64,000 nt of DNA from Tabrizicola_A aquatica (GTDB taxonomy: Bacteria > Pseudomonadota > Alphaproteobacteria > Rhodobacterales > Rhodobacteraceae), in assembly GCA_965194375.1 (NCBI GenBank), contig OZ239428.1. The stretch is one strand, 5' to 3'. This document shows positions 43,034-52,413 of the stretch, piece after piece. The stretch's first letter is position 1. Every line of letters starts with the position of its first letter. The position numbers were made by a program, and so were the translations under genes. The notes under the pieces are model-generated. The model saw nothing but the letters and a program-made list of their open reading frames with translations. It was not told where the DNA came from and searched no databases.

Positions 43034-43410
43034 CCCCTGACGATTTCTCCCGCGCCTTTGCCTATGCCTTTGGCGACCGTGACGCAAAGGCCATGGCCGA
43101 ACTGATGACCGAGGAAGCCACGGCCCACACGCTGACCGGCATCTGGGCTGAGGGGCGCGAGGCCGCGCGCCAGGCGTTTGAGGCTGAGGCGACCGGCATC
43201 TTCGTCCGCGCCCGGCTGGTGACGGGTAAGGGCACCGTCGTGCCGCTTGGGCCCGATGTCGCCCTGTTGCGCCAGCGTTATGTGGTCACCGGGGCGATTG
43301 AGGAAACTGGCGAGGAAATGCCACGGTTTGGCGCAATGCTGATTGCCGTTCTACAAGCAGACGGGCTGAACTGGCGCGCGATCAGCCTGACCTTCACCGT
43401 TTTGGCCTGA
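43030..43410 (+). CDS. SnoaL-like/NTF2-fold protein
   Basis: The 126-residue protein resembles the SgcJ/EcaC-type NTF2 fold: FAYAFGDRDAKAMAELMTEEATAHTLTGIWAEG is the helix-cone start (family feature). Such proteins are small binding or isomerase-like domains. It is translationally coupled to the FAD oxidase (ATGA), so it may act on the same pathway. Function unknown. Confidence 0.75.
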   Translation: MTPDDFSRAFAYAFGDRDAKAMAELMTEEATAHTLTGIWAEGREAARQAFEAEATGIFVRARLVTGKGTVVPLGPDVALLRQRYVVTGAIEETGEEMPRFGAMLIAVLQADGLNWRAISLTFTVLA

Positions 43411-43415
43411 CAATC

Positions 43416-43451
43416 CTCGTCGACTGCGTCGCGCGTCGTCGCGACGACGAG
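43416..43451. terminator. Inverted repeat between convergent genes
   Basis: A 16-bp perfect palindrome CGTCGTCGCGACGACG (43434-43449) lies inside wider arms CTCGTCG/CGACGAG (43416-43451), between the SnoaL-like gene and convergent recN. A transcript-end structure for both strands is likely. There is no T-run. Confidence 0.5.
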
Positions 43452-43472
43452 AAGCCGAAGGCGCCCGAGGCG

Positions 43473-45113
43473 TTAGCCAAGAAGCGCCCGCGCCGCCTCA
43501 CGTGCGGCTTGGGTCACCGTATCACCCGCCAGCATCCGGGCGATTTCCTCGACCCGCTCATCGGCAGACAAGGTTACCACGCTGGACAGCGTCGCACCGT
43601 TCTCCACGCGCTTCGACACCTGCCAGTGATGCGCCCCCTTGGCGGCCACCTGCGGGCTGTGGGTCACCACCAGCACCTGCGCGCGGTCTGACAGCGATTT
43701 CAGGCGTCGGCCCACCGCATCCGCCGTGGCCCCGCCAACGCCGCGGTCGATCTCGTCAAAAATCATCGTCATGCCGGGGCTGTCGCCCATCAGACAGACC
43801 TTCAATGCCAAGAGGAACCGGCTGAGTTCCCCGCCCGAGGCAATGCGGTTCAAGGGCCCCGCTGGCGCGCCGGGGTTGGTGGCCACGGTAAAGGTCACGC
43901 TGTCCACCCCATCAGGCCCCGCCTCGGCCAAGGTCATCTCGGTGGTAAAGACCGCGCGTTCCATCTTGAGCGGCGCAAGTTCGCTCGCCATGGCCAGATC
44001 CAGCCGCTTGGCCGCCGCCCGCCGTGCCAGCGTTAAGGCGGCCGCCTCGCGCAGATAGGCCGCGTCGGCTTTGGTCACCGCCTCATGCAACCGCGCCAAA
44101 CCCGCCGCCCCACCATCAATGGCGGCCAGCCGTCCGCGCAAGCCTTCGGCAAAACCGCCCAGATCATCGGGCAAGACGCCATGCTTGCGGGCCAGCGCCC
44201 GGATGGCAAACAGCCGCTCCTCCAGCGCCTCCAACTCGGCCGGGTTGAAATCCAGACTGCGCAGCGTCTCCTCAACCCCGCCCACCGCATCGCCCAGTTC
44301 GATCAAGGCCCGGTTCAGCGCCCCAAGCGCACCGTCAAGCCGCCCCTCGGCCCGGTCCGACGCGCCCTCCATCCAGCGCAGCGCGTCGCGCATCGCGCCC
44401 TCGGCCCCGTCAGACAAGGCGCCATGGGCGCGGACGATATCGGCGCGGATCCGCTCGGCCCCTTGCATCAGGCGGCGGCGGGCATCCAGCGTCGCCTCCT
44501 CGCCCGGCTCAGGGTTCAGCTTGTCCAACTCCTCCACGGCATGGCGCAGATACTCTTCTTCCACCTGCGCCCGCTCCAGCGCGCTTTGCGCCGCCTGAAG
44601 TGCCGTCCGCGCTTCGGCCCGCGCGCGCCAAGTCGCGCGCATCCCGGCCAGATCCAGCCCGGCGAAGGCATCAAGGAGCTGCCGATGCCCGCGCGGGTTC
44701 AAGAGACCCCGGTCATCATGCTGGCCATGCAGTTCCACCAGCGCATCCGACAGATCGCGCAGCACTTCGCCGCTGACCCGGCGGTCGTTGACCCAAGCCG
44801 TCTTGCGCCCGTCCGCCGTGTTGATGCGGCGCAAGATTAACTCACCCTCTTCTGCCTCGATCCCCGCCTCGGCCAGAACCGCATGGGCCGGATGGAGCGC
44901 ATCCAGATCAAAGACCGCCACAACTTCACCCTGCGCCGCCCCTGCGCGCACCAGATCGGCCCGGCCCCGCCAACCCAGCACAAAGCCCAAGGCATCCAGC
45001 AAGATCGATTTGCCCGCCCCGGTTTCACCGGTCAGCACATTCAACCCCGGCCCCAAGGCCAGAGAGAGCCGATCGATGATCAGCACATCACGAATTTCAA
45101 GCGTGCGCAGCAT
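43473..45113 (-). CDS. recN: DNA repair protein RecN
   Basis: RecN is an SMC-like ATPase for double-strand break repair. The 546 residues have Walker A TGETGAGKSI near 30-39, long central coiled coils, and the C-terminal signature/Walker B regions (ASGGELSRFLLALK, TMIFDEIDRGVGG). It is the last gene of the bamD-recN tail of the division/envelope cluster, 36 bp downstream of bamD. Confidence 0.95.
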   Translation of the reverse strand: MLRTLEIRDVLIIDRLSLALGPGLNVLTGETGAGKSILLDALGFVLGWRGRADLVRAGAAQGEVVAVFDLDALHPAHAVLAEAGIEAEEGELILRRINTADGRKTAWVNDRRVSGEVLRDLSDALVELHGQHDDRGLLNPRGHRQLLDAFAGLDLAGMRATWRARAEARTALQAAQSALERAQVEEEYLRHAVEELDKLNPEPGEEATLDARRRLMQGAERIRADIVRAHGALSDGAEGAMRDALRWMEGASDRAEGRLDGALGALNRALIELGDAVGGVEETLRSLDFNPAELEALEERLFAIRALARKHGVLPDDLGGFAEGLRGRLAAIDGGAAGLARLHEAVTKADAAYLREAAALTLARRAAAKRLDLAMASELAPLKMERAVFTTEMTLAEAGPDGVDSVTFTVATNPGAPAGPLNRIASGGELSRFLLALKVCLMGDSPGMTMIFDEIDRGVGGATADAVGRRLKSLSDRAQVLVVTHSPQVAAKGAHHWQVSKRVENGATLSSVVTLSADERVEEIARMLAGDTVTQAAREAARALLG

Positions 45114-45149
45114 TTGGGCCCCGTCGGCGCGGCACTCCGCCCCTCTTGC

Positions 45150-46004
45150 TTACAACCATTCGCCCTTGATCATCTGACGATAGATCGTGGACAGCCAGTT
45201 GCTGCCTTTCGCCTCGGGCGCAAGGCCCTGACCTTTCAGCAGACGGAAGCTGTCCTCATAAAACGGGCTGGACTGGTAATTGTAACCAAGGATCGCGGCC
45301 GCAGTCTGCGCCTCATCGGCGAAGCCAAGCGCAAGATAGGCCTCAACCAACCGATGCAGCGCTTCGGCGGTGTGGGTCGTGGTCTGGAAATCCTGCACCA
45401 CAACTTTGAACCGGTTGATGGCAGCCGGATAATTCTTGCGCTTCAGGTAGTAGCGCCCGATCTCCATTTCCTTGCCCGCCAGATGGTCGAAGGCCAGATC
45501 GAACTTCATCATCGCCGACTTGGCATATTCGCTGTCCGGGTATTGCTCGATCACCACGCGCAGCGATTGCAGCGCCTGGAAGGTCAGACCTTGATCGCGG
45601 CCAACCTCGTCAATCTCGTCGTAATAGGACAGCGCCATCAGATACTGGGCATAGGCCGCATCTTCATCGCCGGGATAGAAGTCGAGATAGCGCTGCGCTG
45701 CGACGCGCGCCTCTTCGTATTCTTTCGATTTGTGCAGCACAAAGGCCTGCATAATCAGACCGCGCTTCGCCCATTCCGTATAGGGATAAAGCCGCTCCAC
45801 TTCGGCGAAATAGCGCAAGCTGTCGCCCGGCTTACGCGCGGTTTCCAACGTCAGCTCACCGCGTTTGTAAATCTCTTCGGGCGGCAGTTCGTCAAGCGGC
45901 GCTTCTTTATTTCCGCCCAATCCCCCTGCACAGGCCCCAAGCGACCCGGCCAGAAGCGCCACGCACATCCCCCGCCGCACCGCTGTGAAGAAATCGCCTG
46001 CCAT
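45150..46004 (-). CDS. bamD: Outer membrane assembly lipoprotein BamD
   Basis: BamD is an essential part of the BAM complex that inserts beta-barrel proteins into the outer membrane. The 284 residues have a signal with lipobox LGAC (Cys about 25), then repeated TPR-like helices (YKRGELTLETARKPGDSL, RVAAQRYLDFYPGDEDAAYAQYLMALS patterns). Upstream is lpxC, 129 bp away on the same strand; recN follows. Confidence 0.93.
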   Translation of the reverse strand: MAGDFFTAVRRGMCVALLAGSLGACAGGLGGNKEAPLDELPPEEIYKRGELTLETARKPGDSLRYFAEVERLYPYTEWAKRGLIMQAFVLHKSKEYEEARVAAQRYLDFYPGDEDAAYAQYLMALSYYDEIDEVGRDQGLTFQALQSLRVVIEQYPDSEYAKSAMMKFDLAFDHLAGKEMEIGRYYLKRKNYPAAINRFKVVVQDFQTTTHTAEALHRLVEAYLALGFADEAQTAAAILGYNYQSSPFYEDSFRLLKGQGLAPEAKGSNWLSTIYRQMIKGEWL

Positions 46005-46133
46005 CTTCCGAATATCCTGTGCTCACCCTGTGCGACACCGCTAGATCACGCGGATGCGCAGCATTCACCGATCCTCGTAGCACAGAAAAATCCAAGGCGC
46101 AAAACGGCTTTCACCACCCCGAGGCATTGATTT

Positions 46134-47069
46134 TCAGGCCGAAAGCGGCAGATCACCCCGATGCACGCCGACGCCGGGCAATTTGCCGCTGGCAAGGCCC
46201 ACACAATCCTGCGCGCGCCATGCGCTCGGATCGGCGAAAAGAGCGCGCAACAGCCGGTTGGTCAGGGCGTGACCCGCGCGAATACCGGTATAGCGGCCCA
46301 AGATCGGCCCCCCTGCGAGTGCCAGATCCCCCAAGGCATCCAACATCTTGTGGCGTACCGGTTCGTCCGCATAGCGCAGACCGCCAGGCGACAGGACCTT
46401 ATCGCCTTCAAACACCACGGCGTTTTCCAGCGTGCCACCCAAGGCCAGCCCACGTTCGCGCATCGCCACCACTTCGGCATTGCGGCAGAAGGTGCGGCTG
46501 TCGGACAATTCACGCACGAAGGCGCCATTGGCCATGTTCAGAACCTTGTCCTGCCGGCCAATCGCCGCCTCGGCAAAGTCGATCTGAAAGGCGATTTCCA
46601 GCATGTCAGACGGCTCCAGCCGTGCAACGGCCTCGCCCTCACGCACCTCAATCGCCTTCAGCACACGAATCGCGCGCACAGGCGCGCCTTGCGCCACGAT
46701 GCCAGCATCAAGAAAACCAGAGACAAAAGGGGCGGCCGAGCCGTCAAGGATTGGAACTTCGGGACCATCAATGTCGATCAGCGCGTTATGGATTGCAGAA
46801 CCAGCCAGCGCGGCCATGATATGCTCGATGGTTGACACCGAAACCCCGGCGCCATTGGCAACGAGGGTACACAGGCGCGAGGGCACCACCGCATCCCACT
46901 GAGCAGGAACCTGCGCATCGCCGGTCACGACGTCAGTGCGGCGAAAGCAGATCCCGTGATCTTCTGCGGCAGGATGCACCGTCATCGTCACCGGCGCACC
47001 CGAATGCAGGCCAACGCCTGTGAAGGTAACCGAACGGATCAACGTGTTTTGCACCTGGACCGACTCCAT
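46134..47069 (-). CDS. lpxC: UDP-3-O-acyl-N-acetylglucosamine deacetylase LpxC
   Basis: LpxC performs the committed step of lipid A synthesis. The 311 residues have the zinc histidine in STIEHIMAAL and the HKMLDALGDL motif supplying the other His/Asp ligands, plus the family start TLIRSVTFTGVGLHSG. It lies between ftsZ and bamD, as in many proteobacterial division clusters. The ftsZ terminator separates it from ftsZ, so it may have its own promoter in 47070-47190. Confidence 0.95.
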   Translation of the reverse strand: MESVQVQNTLIRSVTFTGVGLHSGAPVTMTVHPAAEDHGICFRRTDVVTGDAQVPAQWDAVVPSRLCTLVANGAGVSVSTIEHIMAALAGSAIHNALIDIDGPEVPILDGSAAPFVSGFLDAGIVAQGAPVRAIRVLKAIEVREGEAVARLEPSDMLEIAFQIDFAEAAIGRQDKVLNMANGAFVRELSDSRTFCRNAEVVAMRERGLALGGTLENAVVFEGDKVLSPGGLRYADEPVRHKMLDALGDLALAGGPILGRYTGIRAGHALTNRLLRALFADPSAWRAQDCVGLASGKLPGVGVHRGDLPLSA

Positions 47070-47192
47070 AGCACGCGGGGCAGATAGAGCCCCATTGCGT
47101 CAAGTTTTACCTAAGCGGGTAGGCCCCATATCTCAATTCACAGTTTGTGACGGTTTATGACAGAGCCCGCGCCACTCAAGGCGTTGATTCAA

Positions 47193-47222
47193 AAGAAAAA
47201 GCCCGGCTCACACCGGGCTTTG
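47193..47222 (-). terminator. Intrinsic terminator after ftsZ
   Basis: On the minus strand, AAAGCCCGG, loop TGTGAG, CCGGGCTTT followed by TTCTTTT. A 9-bp perfect stem 20 bp past the ftsZ stop. Confidence 0.9.
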
Positions 47223-47242
47223 TAACACAGTTTGAAACCGAC

Positions 47243-48886
47243 TCAGTTTGCTTGGCGCCGCAGGAAAGCCGGAATTTCGATGCGGTCATTGTCGGAGGAA
47301 TGCTCTTGCTCGTCGTCATAGGCAGTGACGGGCGGCTGGGCGCGGCCTGCCGAGGCACGTTCTTGCGGCTCAGACTGGCCACCACCTGCCATGCGGCTGA
47401 TCAGGCCACCGATCCCAAAGCGCGGACGGCTTTCGGCGGGTTTGGCGGCAGGTGCTGCGTTCCGCGCAGGCTGTGCCTGGGCAACGGGACCACGGGCAGG
47501 CTGCTGGCCCTTGGACAAGGCCGCTTGCAGACGGGCAATCGCCTCGGGCGACGGCGCACCGGGTGCACGTGCGCTCGGTGCGACAAAGCTTGCAGCGTCG
47601 GCATCAAGGGCGGCACTGCCATAGGACCGGGGCGCAGCGGCTTGAGGGCGATAGGCCGGGGGCGGCAGATCGTTGTCGATCATGTCCTCCGGTTCCGCCG
47701 CATAGGTTTCAGGCTCGTGCGACCGGTCGAACAACGACGGCTCAGGTGCCACTTCGGGTTGCGGCACCGGTGCGGCAGCCGCGACTGGGGCCATGGTCAA
47801 AGGCATCGGCGCCTCGCGCCGGGTGTCGGCGACCGGGGCAGCAGCGGGGGCAGCAAAGCTGGCCGGAAGCGGCGCGCCCATCGGACGACGGGTCAGCGGG
47901 GTTTCCGACTTGGCCTGCATAACGTCGATGCCCGTGGCCACAACCGAGACCCGGATCGACCCTTCCATGCTGGTGTCGAGCGTCGAGCCCACGATGATAT
48001 TCGCATCGGGATCGACTTTTTCGCGGATGATGTTCGCCGCCTCGTCCAGTTCAAACAGCGTCAGGTCATAGCCGCCGGTGATGTTGATCAGCACGCCCTT
48101 GGCGCCGTTCAGGCTGATTTCGTCCAACAACGGGTTGGCAATCGCCTTCTCAGCCGCCTGCACGGCGCGATCCTCGCCCGAGGCCTCGCCAGTGCCCATC
48201 ATGGCCTTGCCCATCTCGTCCATCACCGAGCGCACGTCGGCAAAGTCAAGGTTGATGAGGCCGGGGCGAACCATCAGATCGGTCACACCCTTGACACCCT
48301 GATAGAGCACGTCATCGGCCATTGCGAAGGCTTCGGTAAAGGTGGTGCGCTCGTTGGCCAGACGGAAAAGGTTCTGGTTCGGAATGATGATCAGCGTGTC
48401 GACAACCTTTTGCAGCGCGGCAATGCCCTCTTCGGCCTGACGCATCCGCTTGTTGCCTTCGAACTGGAAGGGCTTGGTCACGACGCCAACGGTCAGCACA
48501 CCCAGCTCACGCGCGGCTTGCGCGATGATCGGGGCGGCACCCGTGCCGGTCCCGCCACCCATGCCGGCGGTGATAAAGCACATATGTGCGCCAGCCAGAT
48601 GATCGACGATTTCCTCGATGGTTTCTTCGGCGGCGGCGGCGCCAACCGTCGGACGGGCCCCAGCGCCCAGACCCTCGGTCGCTTTGACACCCATCTGGAT
48701 ACGGGCAGCGGCCTTGGACTGCTGCAGCGCCTGCGCATCGGTGTTCGCCACCACGAATTCGACGCCCTCAAGCTGCTGGTCAATCATGTTATTGACCGCA
48801 TTGCCCCCTGCCCCGCCGACGCCAAACACCGTAATCCGGGGCTTCAGCTCTTCGCGAGCGTCATTCATGATCAGATTCAATGCCAT
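47243..48886 (-). CDS. ftsZ: Cell division protein FtsZ
   Basis: FtsZ is the tubulin-like GTPase that forms the division ring. The 547 residues have the GTPase domain (VGGAGGNAVNNMI start, tubulin signature AGMGGGTGTGAAPIIA near 105-120) up to about 320, then a long disordered linker rich in Ala and Pro, and the C-terminal conserved peptide RIEIPAFLRRQ that binds FtsA. The linker is longer than in E. coli, as usual in alphaproteobacteria. The 212-bp gap upstream carries DnaA-box-like and GANTC sites. Confidence 0.97.
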   Translation of the reverse strand: MALNLIMNDAREELKPRITVFGVGGAGGNAVNNMIDQQLEGVEFVVANTDAQALQQSKAAARIQMGVKATEGLGAGARPTVGAAAAEETIEEIVDHLAGAHMCFITAGMGGGTGTGAAPIIAQAARELGVLTVGVVTKPFQFEGNKRMRQAEEGIAALQKVVDTLIIIPNQNLFRLANERTTFTEAFAMADDVLYQGVKGVTDLMVRPGLINLDFADVRSVMDEMGKAMMGTGEASGEDRAVQAAEKAIANPLLDEISLNGAKGVLINITGGYDLTLFELDEAANIIREKVDPDANIIVGSTLDTSMEGSIRVSVVATGIDVMQAKSETPLTRRPMGAPLPASFAAPAAAPVADTRREAPMPLTMAPVAAAAPVPQPEVAPEPSLFDRSHEPETYAAEPEDMIDNDLPPPAYRPQAAAPRSYGSAALDADAASFVAPSARAPGAPSPEAIARLQAALSKGQQPARGPVAQAQPARNAAPAAKPAESRPRFGIGGLISRMAGGGQSEPQERASAGRAQPPVTAYDDEQEHSSDNDRIEIPAFLRRQAN

Positions 48887-48976
48887 GTTCTATCCGCCTG
48901 TCATTTTTGAGCGGGCGCCCCGCCAGTTGCCGTTATCGGTCTTGTCGCCCCCGTCCCTGAGCTGCGATTTGCCGAT

Positions 48977-48997
48977 TTATCCACGATTCTATCCACA
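48977..48997. promoter_or_regulatory. Pair of DnaA-box-like sites with a GANTC between, upstream of ftsZ
   Basis: TTATCCACG (48977-48985) and CTATCCACA (48989-48997) each differ from the TTATCCACA DnaA box by one base and are directly repeated at 12-bp spacing. GATTC (48985-48989), a CcrM methylation site, joins them. They lie about 90-110 bp upstream of the ftsZ start in the ftsA-ftsZ gap. Confidence 0.5.
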
Positions 48998-49098
48998 AGC
49001 CGTCATAAGGTCACGCGAAAAACGCGTGCGACCACAAAATATGGGCCGAATTAGGGCCGCCTTAGCGGGATATTGCCGGTTTGTCTGAATATGGGGGG

Positions 49099-50433
49099 TC
49101 ACCAGTTGTCCTTGAACCATCTGAAGGCCCTTTTGATGGACCGTGCAGGGTAACGCTCGGCGGGAATGTCGAAATCCCACCACTCATCCTGCGGATGCGC
49201 GGCGAAAAGGCACAGCCCGACCGCGCTGGAAAATGCTGGGCCCGTAGCAGCCTGCGGCAGACCTTGCACGCGCAAGGGGCGGCCCATGCGAACGCGGCTG
49301 CCCAAGATGCGGCTGGCCAATCCGTCCAGACCGGGGATCTGGCTTGCCCCGCCCGTCAGCACGATCTGCTGGCTGGGCAGGGTGTCAAAGCCCGCCACGT
49401 CCAGCCGCGCGCGCACCTCTTCCAGAATTTCCTCAACACGCGGACGCATGATGCCAATCAGCTCGGTGCGGCTGACCTGACGGCGGTCTTTTTCCCAATC
49501 GCCGCTGTCGCTGCCGATCTCGATCATCTCGCGGTCATCCATGCCCGTGGCATGCACGCCGCCGTGCTTGGTCTTGATGCGCTCAGCCACCGCCATCGGC
49601 ACCTGCAGGCCCTTGGAAATGTCCGAGGTCACATGATCGCCGCCCATGCGCACGGCATCGGCAAAGATCATGTGCTTTTTCATGAAGATCGACAGGCCGG
49701 TCGCACCACCGCCCATATCGATGCAGGCCGCACCCAGTTCCTGCTCATCCTCAACCAGCGACGAGATCGCCGAAACATAGGACGAGGACGCAATCCCGGC
49801 CAATTCCAGATCGCAGCGCTTGATGCAGTACAACAGGTTCTGGATCACATCGGCATCAACCGACAGCAGATGCATGTCACAGGTCAGCCGGTTGCCGATC
49901 TGGCCACGCGGGTCACCAAGGCCAGAGCGATGATCCAGCGCAAAGTTAACAGGCTGGGCATGCAGCACCTCGCGGCCATCACCCAAGGGCGGCACGTCGC
50001 AGGCAGCCAGCACCGAGGCCACGTCCTGTTCGGACACCACGGAATCTTGCAAGTCCCACTCGCCCGCCAGCCCATAGCTGCGCGGCTCGGCCCCCGAGAA
50101 GCAAGCCACCACATGGTCCACCCGAACATTGGCCATCTTCTGCGCCGCCTGCACGGCGGTGCGGATGGCGCGCTCGGTTTCGTTCATCATCGAAATTTCA
50201 CCAAAGCGCACCCCGCGCGACCGGGTCGTCGCCGCCCCGATCACCCGAAAGCCTGCCTGCCCCGCCATCGGACCGACGCCGTCGAAGTCCCCATCGGGAT
50301 CGGTTCCGTCGAAGCTCAGGACAAGGCAGGCAATCTTGGATGTGCCAACATCCAAAATGGCCACCACACCGCGATGCATCGCGGCACGCCGCAAGGCGCG
50401 CATGGCGCGCTGGGACTGGTAGAGGTCGGTCAT
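49099..50433 (-). CDS. ftsA: Cell division protein FtsA
   Basis: FtsA is the actin-like membrane tether for FtsZ. The 444 residues have the ATP-binding fold (AILDVGTSKIACLVL near 26-40, CIDMGGGATGLSIF, VLTGGASQIPGL) with the SHS2 inserted domain. The C-terminus (RSIKRAFRWFKDNW) is the amphipathic membrane-targeting helix. It starts inside the last codons of ftsQ (ATGA overlap). Confidence 0.96.
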   Translation of the reverse strand: MTDLYQSQRAMRALRRAAMHRGVVAILDVGTSKIACLVLSFDGTDPDGDFDGVGPMAGQAGFRVIGAATTRSRGVRFGEISMMNETERAIRTAVQAAQKMANVRVDHVVACFSGAEPRSYGLAGEWDLQDSVVSEQDVASVLAACDVPPLGDGREVLHAQPVNFALDHRSGLGDPRGQIGNRLTCDMHLLSVDADVIQNLLYCIKRCDLELAGIASSSYVSAISSLVEDEQELGAACIDMGGGATGLSIFMKKHMIFADAVRMGGDHVTSDISKGLQVPMAVAERIKTKHGGVHATGMDDREMIEIGSDSGDWEKDRRQVSRTELIGIMRPRVEEILEEVRARLDVAGFDTLPSQQIVLTGGASQIPGLDGLASRILGSRVRMGRPLRVQGLPQAATGPAFSSAVGLCLFAAHPQDEWWDFDIPAERYPARSIKRAFRWFKDNW

Positions 50434-51464
50434 AGGTCGCTCTCCGTCTTCTTCTTTTCGTCAGGGATCAGGCCACGGGCACGCCGGGCCGCCATAAGGG
50501 CATCTTCGCCCAGTCGCAGGACCGGGCGTTTTTCATCTCGAAGGTCAATCGCAACTAGGTCACGCGCCAGAAGGTCCTCGGCCTGGTCCAGTGCCAAAAG
50601 CCGTTCCAGCGCCTGCACCGGGCGATCTGAGGGCAGCAAGAGCCGCTGGTCGCGGTCCAAGACCATGTCCCAGCGCCGGTCACCCACCCGCACCAAACCG
50701 CGCAAACGCTTGGTCAACGGACCGGCGGCATCCATCAAGGCCAGCGCCTCGGTCGCGGCCAGATCAGCCCCTTCGCCCGCAATCAACGGCAAATCAGGCC
50801 GGTCGCCCCGGGCTGCCAGCCCCGCAACGCGGTGCCCAGTGGCATCCAAAAGCGTCAGCCCGTCTTCGGTGCGCCACACCAGCGCCGGTTCGCGTTCCTG
50901 AATGGCGACATGGAGCACACCACCCGAGCGCACCGCCAAATCAGCCTGCGCCACCGCATCAAGGCTTTCCGCCTTTTCGCGCAAAGCGTCGAGATCAAGT
51001 TTGAAGGACGAGACCGGAAAGCTCACCCCCAACTGTGCCCGCACCGCATCGGCCAGATCAGGCGAGGCCCCATCAACCGACAACAAAGAGACGCGAAACT
51101 CGGGACGGTCCTGAAACTGCCCCACGACATGGGCAACGCCCCCTGCCACCGCCGTGCGGCGGCTTTCGCTGGCCAGCACCAATGCCGAAATCAGCGCCAC
51201 AACCATAACCGGCAGGCCAAAGCGGAACAACACACGGAACTGCGGTGTCAACCACAGCCGCTGCATCTTGTAATCCCAATAGCTGGGCGACGGATCGTGC
51301 CGACGGGCGCCTTTGGGCGCTTGCGTCTGCGCCTCACCCGAGGCCCCCATCGCAGCGCCGCGGGCGGCCCCCATAACCGCACCCTTGGCAGCCCCGATCA
51401 CCGCGCCGGTAATCCCACGGCGCGGCGCTTGCAACGGTGGCGGGCGGCGGTTCAGCGGTTGCAT
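50430..51464 (-). CDS. ftsQ: Cell division protein FtsQ
   Basis: FtsQ is a bitopic membrane protein linking the divisome. The 344 residues have a cytoplasmic N-terminus, one transmembrane segment (about 85-105, FGLPVMVVALISALVLA) and a periplasmic POTRA plus beta domain. The cytoplasmic part carries an unusual Gly/Ala run at about 18-43 (GAVIGAAKGAVMGAARGAAM). GGAGG lies 7 nt upstream of ATG 51464, which overlaps the ddl end by 13 nt. Confidence 0.93.
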   Translation of the reverse strand: MQPLNRRPPPLQAPRRGITGAVIGAAKGAVMGAARGAAMGASGEAQTQAPKGARRHDPSPSYWDYKMQRLWLTPQFRVLFRFGLPVMVVALISALVLASESRRTAVAGGVAHVVGQFQDRPEFRVSLLSVDGASPDLADAVRAQLGVSFPVSSFKLDLDALREKAESLDAVAQADLAVRSGGVLHVAIQEREPALVWRTEDGLTLLDATGHRVAGLAARGDRPDLPLIAGEGADLAATEALALMDAAGPLTKRLRGLVRVGDRRWDMVLDRDQRLLLPSDRPVQALERLLALDQAEDLLARDLVAIDLRDEKRPVLRLGEDALMAARRARGLIPDEKKKTESDL

Positions 51465-52375
51465 GACGCGTCCTCCACCATCCAGCGGCAGAGCTCGGGG
51501 AAGGAAATTCCACAATAGGCCGCCTGCTCCGGGGCCAGCGACGTCGGGGTCATGCCGGGCTGCGTGTTGGTTTCCAACAGGATCAGCCCCGCCAGCCCAC
51601 GCGCCTCGTCCCAGCGGAAATCGGTGCGGCTGACGCCCCGGCAGCCCAGCGCAGTGTGGGCGCGCAGCGCATAATCCATGCAAGCATCAGTGATCTCTTG
51701 CGGCACTTGCGCCGGGACCACATGGCGCGAGCCGCCGACCGAATACTTGGCGGTATAGTCATACCAGCCTTCGGTGATGATATCGGTCAGGCAGAGCGGC
51801 CGGTCACCCATCACAGCCACCGTCATCTCGCGCCCCGGCGCATAGGTTTCGACCATCACCACCGGCGGCATGCTGTCCGACAGGCGCGGCGCATTGCTGC
51901 CGGGATGCACGATATAGACCCCAACGGACGAGCCTTCGTTGTTGGGCTTCACCACATACGGCGGTGGCAGCACGTGGCCTGCCTCAACCTCGTCACGGCC
52001 CGCGAGCTTGCTTTGCACAATCGGAAGGCCCGCGGCGGCATAGACCTCTTTGGCCTTTTGCTTGTCCATCGCAAGGGCCGAGGCCAGCACGCCCGAATGG
52101 GTGTAAGGAATGCCGAGCCACTCAAGAATGCCTTGCACACAGCCATCCTCGCCCCAGCGGCCATGCAGGGCATTGAAGGCAACGTCGGGCTTCACTTCGG
52201 ACAAACGCAGGGCGAGATCGGGGCCGCAATCGACCTCGACCACCTGATATCCGGCCTCCCGTAGGGCTTTGGCGCACTCACGCCCAGATGACAACGAAAC
52301 CTCCCGCTCTGCGGAAAGCCCACCCATCAACACCGCCACTTTGGAGACCACCCGCTCGGAGGTTCCCGCCATCAT
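51452..52375 (-). CDS. ddl: D-alanine--D-alanine ligase
   Basis: Ddl makes the D-Ala-D-Ala end of the peptidoglycan stem. The 307 residues form an ATP-grasp enzyme: VAVLMGGLSAEREVSLSSG at the start, YVVKPNNEGSSVGV, and the C-terminal metal-binding ETNTQPGMTPTSL. It is co-transcribed between murB and ftsQ. Confidence 0.96.
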   Translation of the reverse strand: MMAGTSERVVSKVAVLMGGLSAEREVSLSSGRECAKALREAGYQVVEVDCGPDLALRLSEVKPDVAFNALHGRWGEDGCVQGILEWLGIPYTHSGVLASALAMDKQKAKEVYAAAGLPIVQSKLAGRDEVEAGHVLPPPYVVKPNNEGSSVGVYIVHPGSNAPRLSDSMPPVVMVETYAPGREMTVAVMGDRPLCLTDIITEGWYDYTAKYSVGGSRHVVPAQVPQEITDACMDYALRAHTALGCRGVSRTDFRWDEARGLAGLILLETNTQPGMTPTSLAPEQAAYCGISFPELCRWMVEDASCNR

Positions 52376-52413
52376 TTACTGCCTCATCCCGGGGGTTGTC
52401 CCCCGTGGTCGTG

